Below are positions 60,143 to 64,000 of a stretch of DNA of 64,000 nt, piece by piece. Position 1 is the stretch's first letter. Every line of letters starts with the position of its first letter. Source of the DNA: CALBPI01 sp039821645 (GTDB lineage: Bacteria; Pseudomonadota; Gammaproteobacteria; Steroidobacterales; Woeseiaceae); NCBI GenBank assembly GCA_039821645.1, contig JBCBNU010000002.1, forward strand, positions 1 to 64,000, in the 5' to 3' direction. The notes under the pieces were generated by a model. The model did not search any database. It saw only the letters and a list, made by a program, of their open reading frames with translations, and was not told where the DNA came from. Position numbers and translations under genes: made by a program.

Positions 60143-61540
60143 TCAGACGTAGGTGTCAATCAGACCTCTCTTGGCGCGTACGGGGGAGATCGATTGTTCG
60201 TCGGCCACATCTTCGCGCTCGGCGGCATCGCTATCCGTGTTCCCAATGACAGCGTCTTCTTGATCCGCTTCGGTCGATTCGGCGCCGCTGCGATCCGAGA
60301 ACGTCGAGACGTCAGCTTGCTCCAGACTGAGACCTTGCTGCTGCAGCATCTCTTTTAGTTTTGGCAATGACTGTTCAATCGCGTCGCGGGTCAGCGGGTG
60401 CGCGGCATTGAATTGAACTCTCGCCACTTGTTCGTCCACCTCGATCGCCATTTCAATCGGGCCCATGTGTTCTGGGTGCAGTCTCACTTGAGCACGCGGC
60501 ACTTTTGCCTGGATTACCCAACCCACACGCTCTGCAAACTGTTGTCCCCACTGACCGTCCAGCTGGCCGTCAGGCAGACTGAGCGACGCAGGCACGGATA
60601 CCACCGGCGCATTGGGGCTGAATGAAGCAGACGTTGTGGAAGGGACTACACCAGCAGCCACGGAATTAAAGTTCGATGAGAGGTTCGCTACCGCACCACC
60701 CTTGCGACGCAGCCTTTGAGCTGAGAAAAGCTCGGCAACGTCAGCTGACCCAAGTTGCGCGAGCACGGACGACTCCAGCGCTTGCGAATCAGGCGTGATC
60801 ACAGCCGGCTGAGGCGCCGCGAGCGGTCCGCCCGTTGCAGGCCTTTCAGCGAAGACGACACCAGGGCGGTCTTCACGGGCCTTCGCGGCTGCAGCTCTTC
60901 CGGCTTCTGGCGCAATCGTGCGGGCGGCGATTTCGACAATCTCACCATCTGCAATCTCAGGTGCGGCAGCCCCAATCGGCTGAGCGCTCAGGCTCGTCGA
61001 TTCCAGCCCACGTGTGGTGGACAAATTGGACGGGATGGACGAGGTGGACGAGGTGTTCAATGCAATTGGTGTTTCGACCGAAGTCAGACCTCGTGCTTCA
61101 GGAATTCGCAAGTCATCACCCGACGTCTTGATCAAAGCGGTCGACGGATCAGTCGCTTCTACCTCAAGTGTTGGCGCTGCAGCGACCGGTTGTATGGGCA
61201 GCTCTGCAGACGCCTCTACCTCAAGCGTCGCAAGCGGCTGAAGCTCGCCGACCAGCGGCAACTCCGCAAGGACAATATCCGTTTCAGGGATCGGCGCAAT
61301 GGAGATATCAGAAGTTTCCAGCGGCAAAGTGTTGCCGGAGGGTGGAAGTCGTTTGCCAATTTCCTCAGACGCCTGAAGCAGCGTCGTTGCAAATCCAAGC
61401 ACCTGGTCAACGGCCTCGAGAACACCTTCCTCACCGTCGACCGACGTGATTGGTGAAGAAAAAATTACAGTATTTTCATTGCTTTGCGTACTCTGTAATG
61501 CTGGCTGTAGCACTCCCAGCAAAGGTAGATTGGTACTCAT
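60143..61540 (-). CDS. fliK: Flagellar hook-length control protein FliK
   Basis: A 465-residue secreted protein. The long N-terminal part is low-complexity and rich in Ala, Thr, Pro and Ser, as in ruler-type FliK. The C-terminal domain has VRLHPEHMGPIEMAIEVDEQ and FNAAHPLTRDAIEQSLPKLK, with ML at the end of the LKEMLQQQGLSLEQADV segment, which is the FliK hook-sensing domain. The sigma-54 promoter at 61608-61623 and the hairpin at 61563-61584 precede it. A weak hairpin with a T run (60121-60099) may end its message. Confidence 0.87.
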   Translation of the reverse strand: MSTNLPLLGVLQPALQSTQSNENTVIFSSPITSVDGEEGVLEAVDQVLGFATTLLQASEEIGKRLPPSGNTLPLETSDISIAPIPETDIVLAELPLVGELQPLATLEVEASAELPIQPVAAAPTLEVEATDPSTALIKTSGDDLRIPEARGLTSVETPIALNTSSTSSIPSNLSTTRGLESTSLSAQPIGAAAPEIADGEIVEIAARTIAPEAGRAAAAKAREDRPGVVFAERPATGGPLAAPQPAVITPDSQALESSVLAQLGSADVAELFSAQRLRRKGGAVANLSSNFNSVAAGVVPSTTSASFSPNAPVVSVPASLSLPDGQLDGQWGQQFAERVGWVIQAKVPRAQVRLHPEHMGPIEMAIEVDEQVARVQFNAAHPLTRDAIEQSLPKLKEMLQQQGLSLEQADVSTFSDRSGAESTEADQEDAVIGNTDSDAAEREDVADEQSISPVRAKRGLIDTYV

Positions 61541-61562
61541 CCGCGACGCTCCCGTTGACTAA

Positions 61563-61584
61563 GCTGCGATCGATCCCTCGCAGC
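61563..61584 (-). promoter_or_regulatory. Stem-loop in the fliK leader
   Basis: GCTGCGA and TCGCAGC form an exact 7-bp stem with an 8-base loop in the untranslated leader, 22 bases before the fliK start codon. The predicted start site at about 61597 lies upstream, so it is in the sigma-54 transcript. No T run follows, so it is not a simple terminator. It may affect RNA stability or translation. Confidence 0.5.
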
Positions 61585-61607
61585 GATAATTCCTATATCG
61601 GAGGAGC

Positions 61608-61623
61608 TGCAGAATCCGTGCCA
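61608..61623 (-). promoter_or_regulatory. Sigma-54 promoter of fliK
   Basis: On the minus strand TGGCACGGATTCTGCA (61623-61608) matches the TGGCACGN4TTGCW consensus with one change (C for T before TGC). The expected start is near 61597, giving a leader of about 57 bases before the ATG at 61540. It lies in the 92-base gap between fliJ and fliK. Confidence 0.78.
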
Positions 61624-61632
61624 GCCTTGCCG

Positions 61633-62082
61633 CTAGCGCGAAAACGGCCGGGTCAGCATGTGCTGGGCGCGCTCATCCAGCTCTCGCTGCGTGCTGCGCG
61701 CTTGCAACTGCTGCTGTTCTTCGCGCAGCTGCTCAATGAGCTTGCCGAGCGCAGAGACTCTGCCATGTGCTGATTGCCAGCGACTTCTTGCGGCGTTCAC
61801 GCGCAGCTGCTGATCCTCGATGATGGCCTGCTGCGCCGATACCGCCTGATCCAACTTATCAAGGAACTCGTGATAGTCCTGCCAGCGCCGAGTGTCGATG
61901 CGCGATGCCTGACCCGGCCTGATATACCCCGAGCGGTATTGCACCAACTGCGCATGCGTCAACTCCGCCTCACGCAGTGTAGCGACGGAATCCGCCAATG
62001 CGGTGGCTGCCTGCTGCTCTCGCTGCTGCGCAACCCGCTGCACCGGTGTCAGTCGAGACAACCGATCACCGGGCTTCATCAC
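61633..62082 (-). CDS. fliJ: Flagellar export chaperone FliJ
   Basis: A 149-residue protein predicted to be one long coiled coil, rich in Gln, Glu and Arg (RLTPVQRVAQQREQQAATAL onward), as in FliJ. It promotes docking of export cargo at the FliI ATPase. It overlaps fliI by 4 bases. Confidence 0.85.
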   Translation of the reverse strand: MMKPGDRLSRLTPVQRVAQQREQQAATALADSVATLREAELTHAQLVQYRSGYIRPGQASRIDTRRWQDYHEFLDKLDQAVSAQQAIIEDQQLRVNAARSRWQSAHGRVSALGKLIEQLREEQQQLQARSTQRELDERAQHMLTRPFSR

Positions 62083-63461
62083 TCAACACCTGTCGAATCT
62101 GCCATCGCGGCACCGGCGAGTGAGGACAACGCCAACAGACTCTCTTCGCGGTTGAATGCCGTATTAGCATCCTGGCGCAGAAACTCCTGCACGGCTGGCC
62201 AAAGCGCAATTGCCTTGTCAGCCTCCAGATTGTTGCCTGGCTGGTAAGCACCAATCGAAATCAGATCGCGGTTTTCCTGATAGAGCGCATACAACCGTCG
62301 CAACGTCATGATGTGTTCGCGGGCATCGGTGTCGGTTAGCTGGAGCATCGCCCTGCTAACCGATGCCTCAATATCAATCGCTGGATAGTGCCCTGCGTCA
62401 GCAAGCGCACGAGACAACACAATATGGCCGTCGAGAATTGCGCGAGCAGCATCAACGATCGGATCGTTCTGATCATCACCTTCAGCCAGTACCGTATATA
62501 TGCCAGTGATTGAACCTGATCCGCTCGCGCCATTTCCGGCACGCTCAACAAGCTGCGGCAAGCGCGCAAACACCGAAGGTGGGTAACCCTTCGTTGCCGG
62601 TGGCTCGCCGATAGCCAGTGCAATCTCGCGCTGTGCCTGCGCATATCGCGTGAGCGAGTCCATCAGCAACAACACGCGCTTGCCCCGGTCACGAAAATGC
62701 TCAGCAACAGAGGTCGCGAGCGCAGCACCCTGCATACGCATCAATGGCGTTTCATCCGCAGGACTCGCTATCACGACAGCCCGCTCCAACCCTTCCGGCC
62801 CCAGCGTTTCGTCAACGAACTCCTTGACCTCGCGACCGCGCTCACCGATCAAGCCAACAACCACTACGTCCGCTTCCGTAAAGCGCGTCATCATTCCGAG
62901 CAGCACACTCTTGCCGACACCACTGCCAGCGAATAGCCCCAGTCGCTGTCCACGGCCGATCGGCAACAGCGCGTTAATCGCACGAATACCAACGTCGAGC
63001 GGCTCGGAGATCGGTTGACGTTGTAATGGGTTGATCGGCGGTGGGTTGAGGTCCGCATACTCACTGCTGCGTACCGGGGGGCCAGCATCCAGAGGTCGTC
63101 CGTTGCCATCCAGCACGCGACCCAGCATTTGGTCACCGACCGGAATACGCTCACGCGCACTGATCGGGATCACCCGTGCATTCGGTGCTACACCATGCAC
63201 GTTGGTGGTGGGCATCAAAAACAGTCGATCACCTGCGAAGCCGACGACCTCGGCGCTCACACGGTGACCGTCATTACCGATGACATCACACTGAGTGCCA
63301 ACGGCTGCGCTGCAGCCTTCTGCCTCTAGAGTGAGGCCTACGGTACGACGCAGCAATCCGGAAACCACCAGCGAAGGTCGATGTGCAACATCGTCGAGCG
63401 CCGTCTCCAATCGCTTCGCCAACTGCTCTTGTAATCGAACGGATGCCGACGAATCGGTCAT
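62079..63461 (-). CDS. fliI: Flagellar export ATPase FliI
   Basis: A 460-residue F1-like ATPase that powers or times export. Walker A is GLFAGSGVGKSVLLG, then GLIGERGREVKEF and the Walker B region VLLLMDSLTRYAQAQREI, with SGSITGIYTVLAEGDD near the active site. It overlaps fliH upstream and fliJ downstream by 4 bases each. Confidence 0.97.
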   Translation of the reverse strand: MTDSSASVRLQEQLAKRLETALDDVAHRPSLVVSGLLRRTVGLTLEAEGCSAAVGTQCDVIGNDGHRVSAEVVGFAGDRLFLMPTTNVHGVAPNARVIPISARERIPVGDQMLGRVLDGNGRPLDAGPPVRSSEYADLNPPPINPLQRQPISEPLDVGIRAINALLPIGRGQRLGLFAGSGVGKSVLLGMMTRFTEADVVVVGLIGERGREVKEFVDETLGPEGLERAVVIASPADETPLMRMQGAALATSVAEHFRDRGKRVLLLMDSLTRYAQAQREIALAIGEPPATKGYPPSVFARLPQLVERAGNGASGSGSITGIYTVLAEGDDQNDPIVDAARAILDGHIVLSRALADAGHYPAIDIEASVSRAMLQLTDTDAREHIMTLRRLYALYQENRDLISIGAYQPGNNLEADKAIALWPAVQEFLRQDANTAFNREESLLALSSLAGAAMADSTGVE

Positions 63462-64000
63462 GCTCGATCATCCCCCAGCAAATCGGTCGCAAGTTGTTCA
63501 AGGCGCGACTGAACCCGTGCATCAACCTCCGAAGCCTCACTGGTCACCCGACAGCCGCCACGCAGAAACGCAGGATCTTCGATGACATGCCAGCGTTGTC
63601 GCTCACCATCACCGGCAATCTTCAGCTCGCGAAGGCGAGCTGCGTCTTCGGGATGCACAGAGACTGTGACTGTGGACGCAGACGCCGGCAAGAGACCTAC
63701 CGACTCGCGAATCAGTCCAACAACGCTGTCTGGATCGAGTGCCAACTGTCGGCGGAACAACCGACCGACCAACTGGGTCACCATCTGCAATATCTGCTGC
63801 TCAAGGGTTTCCTCAAGCGATTCGAGAGGGGCGGATACAGCCTGCAGCGCAGCATCGAGCAACTGCACCCGGGCATCGATCTCTGACTGTGCCGCGGCCA
63901 GGCCTTCTGCTTTCCCGGTGCTGCGCCCCTCGCTGAGGCCCGCAGCGTAGGCCTCGTCATAGGCGGCCTGTTGAAGCGACTCGAGCTCGCTCGCCGTAGG
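63458..64000 (-). CDS. fliH: Flagellar assembly protein FliH, start outside the window
   Basis: The C-terminal part of FliH, an inhibitor and partner of FliI. The frame is open to the window edge (180 codons visible), and a GTG at 63868 is internal. A repeated Ala/Gly/Glu-rich segment (AYDEAYAAGLSEGRSTGKAE), typical of the FliH glycine-repeat helix, is followed by the C-terminal V-ATPase-stalk-like domain with VGLIRESVGLLP and SVHPEDAARLRE. It overlaps fliI by 4 bases. Confidence 0.88.
   Translation of the reverse strand, partial: PTASELESLQQAAYDEAYAAGLSEGRSTGKAEGLAAAQSEIDARVQLLDAALQAVSAPLESLEETLEQQILQMVTQLVGRLFRRQLALDPDSVVGLIRESVGLLPASASTVTVSVHPEDAARLRELKIAGDGERQRWHVIEDPAFLRGGCRVTSEASEVDARVQSRLEQLATDLLGDDRA

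Noticed and set aside
61021..61055. Short tandem GGACGAGGT repeats in the fliK coding region
   Set aside because: They encode low-complexity Ser/Thr residues that are usual in FliK, and do not form a repeat array.
60755..61456. A 233-codon plus-strand frame opposite fliK
   Set aside because: It is Arg-rich mirror sequence over low-complexity fliK coding sequence.
1..64000. tRNA, rRNA, CRISPR, transposase or integrase genes
   Set aside because: I read both strands for such genes and found none with supporting features.

Overview
The window is a 64 kb stretch of a chromosome from a motile, Gram-negative gammaproteobacterium. The evidence is a polar-type flagellar locus (FlhF, FlhG/FleN, a FleQ-type activator, a PomA/PomB stator), a large TonB-dependent outer-membrane receptor, lipoproteins and a BatD/DUF58/MoxR operon. 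The general style recalls non-enteric, environmental lineages near Xanthomonadales or Chromatiales, but the genus cannot be fixed from sequence alone. There are no rRNA or tRNA genes, insertion sequences, integrases or CRISPR arrays. Coding density is very high, and many neighbouring genes overlap by 4 to 8 bases.

Layout. 1-801 is the 3' part of a glucokinase gene. 798-6605 is a tightly overlapping six-gene minus-strand operon: SSS transporter, two DUF697-type GTPases, alpha/beta hydrolase, small lipoprotein and PhzF-like protein. 6625-10182 encodes a complete 5-oxoprolinase-type HyuA-HyuB fusion. 10179-11717 is an isolated contractile tail-sheath-like gene with no other tail genes. 11821-12852 is a PLP desulfhydrase/ACC-deaminase-like gene. 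12806-15781 holds an L,D-transpeptidase, a desaturase, a methyltransferase and a probable 46-residue protein. 15778-21509 is the four-gene ligase-associated DNA-repair cassette (exonuclease, ligase, Lhr-like helicase, PdeM), preceded by an M48 protease, SohB and LipA. 24475-30567 carries DUF2797, an OmpA-family protein, hydrolases, an EamA transporter and an Ada-like repair protein. 30615-37557 is the MoxR-DUF58-DUF4381-BatA-BatBC-BatD operon. 37700-43363 carries small exported proteins, a TonB-dependent receptor with highly biased codons, and a putative 2OG-Fe(II) oxygenase.

From 43370 to the right edge everything relates to motility. It comprises a FleQ-like activator split into two frames, a degenerate GGDEF protein followed by pomA, pomB and a PilZ-like gene, and then a minus-strand operon reading fliH-fliI-fliJ-fliK-fliL-fliM-fliN-fliO-fliP-fliQ-fliR-flhB-flhA-flhF-fleN-fliA-DUF2802-HDOD. 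Sigma-54-type promoters lie before fliK and fliL, and a sigma-28-type promoter lies before the GGDEF-pomAB-pilZ group. This matches a FleQ to sigma-54 to FliA cascade. No chemotaxis genes are present between fliA and the DUF2802 gene, where related bacteria carry them.

The points most worth a second look are four. (1) The lone sheath gene. (2) The fliL leader, where a perfect 11-bp hairpin hides the ribosome binding site and the sigma-54 start site falls inside its first arm. (3) The fleQ split at a TCC-TGA-T junction. (4) The stator operon that combines a GGDEF protein with a decayed active site and a PilZ-like protein.
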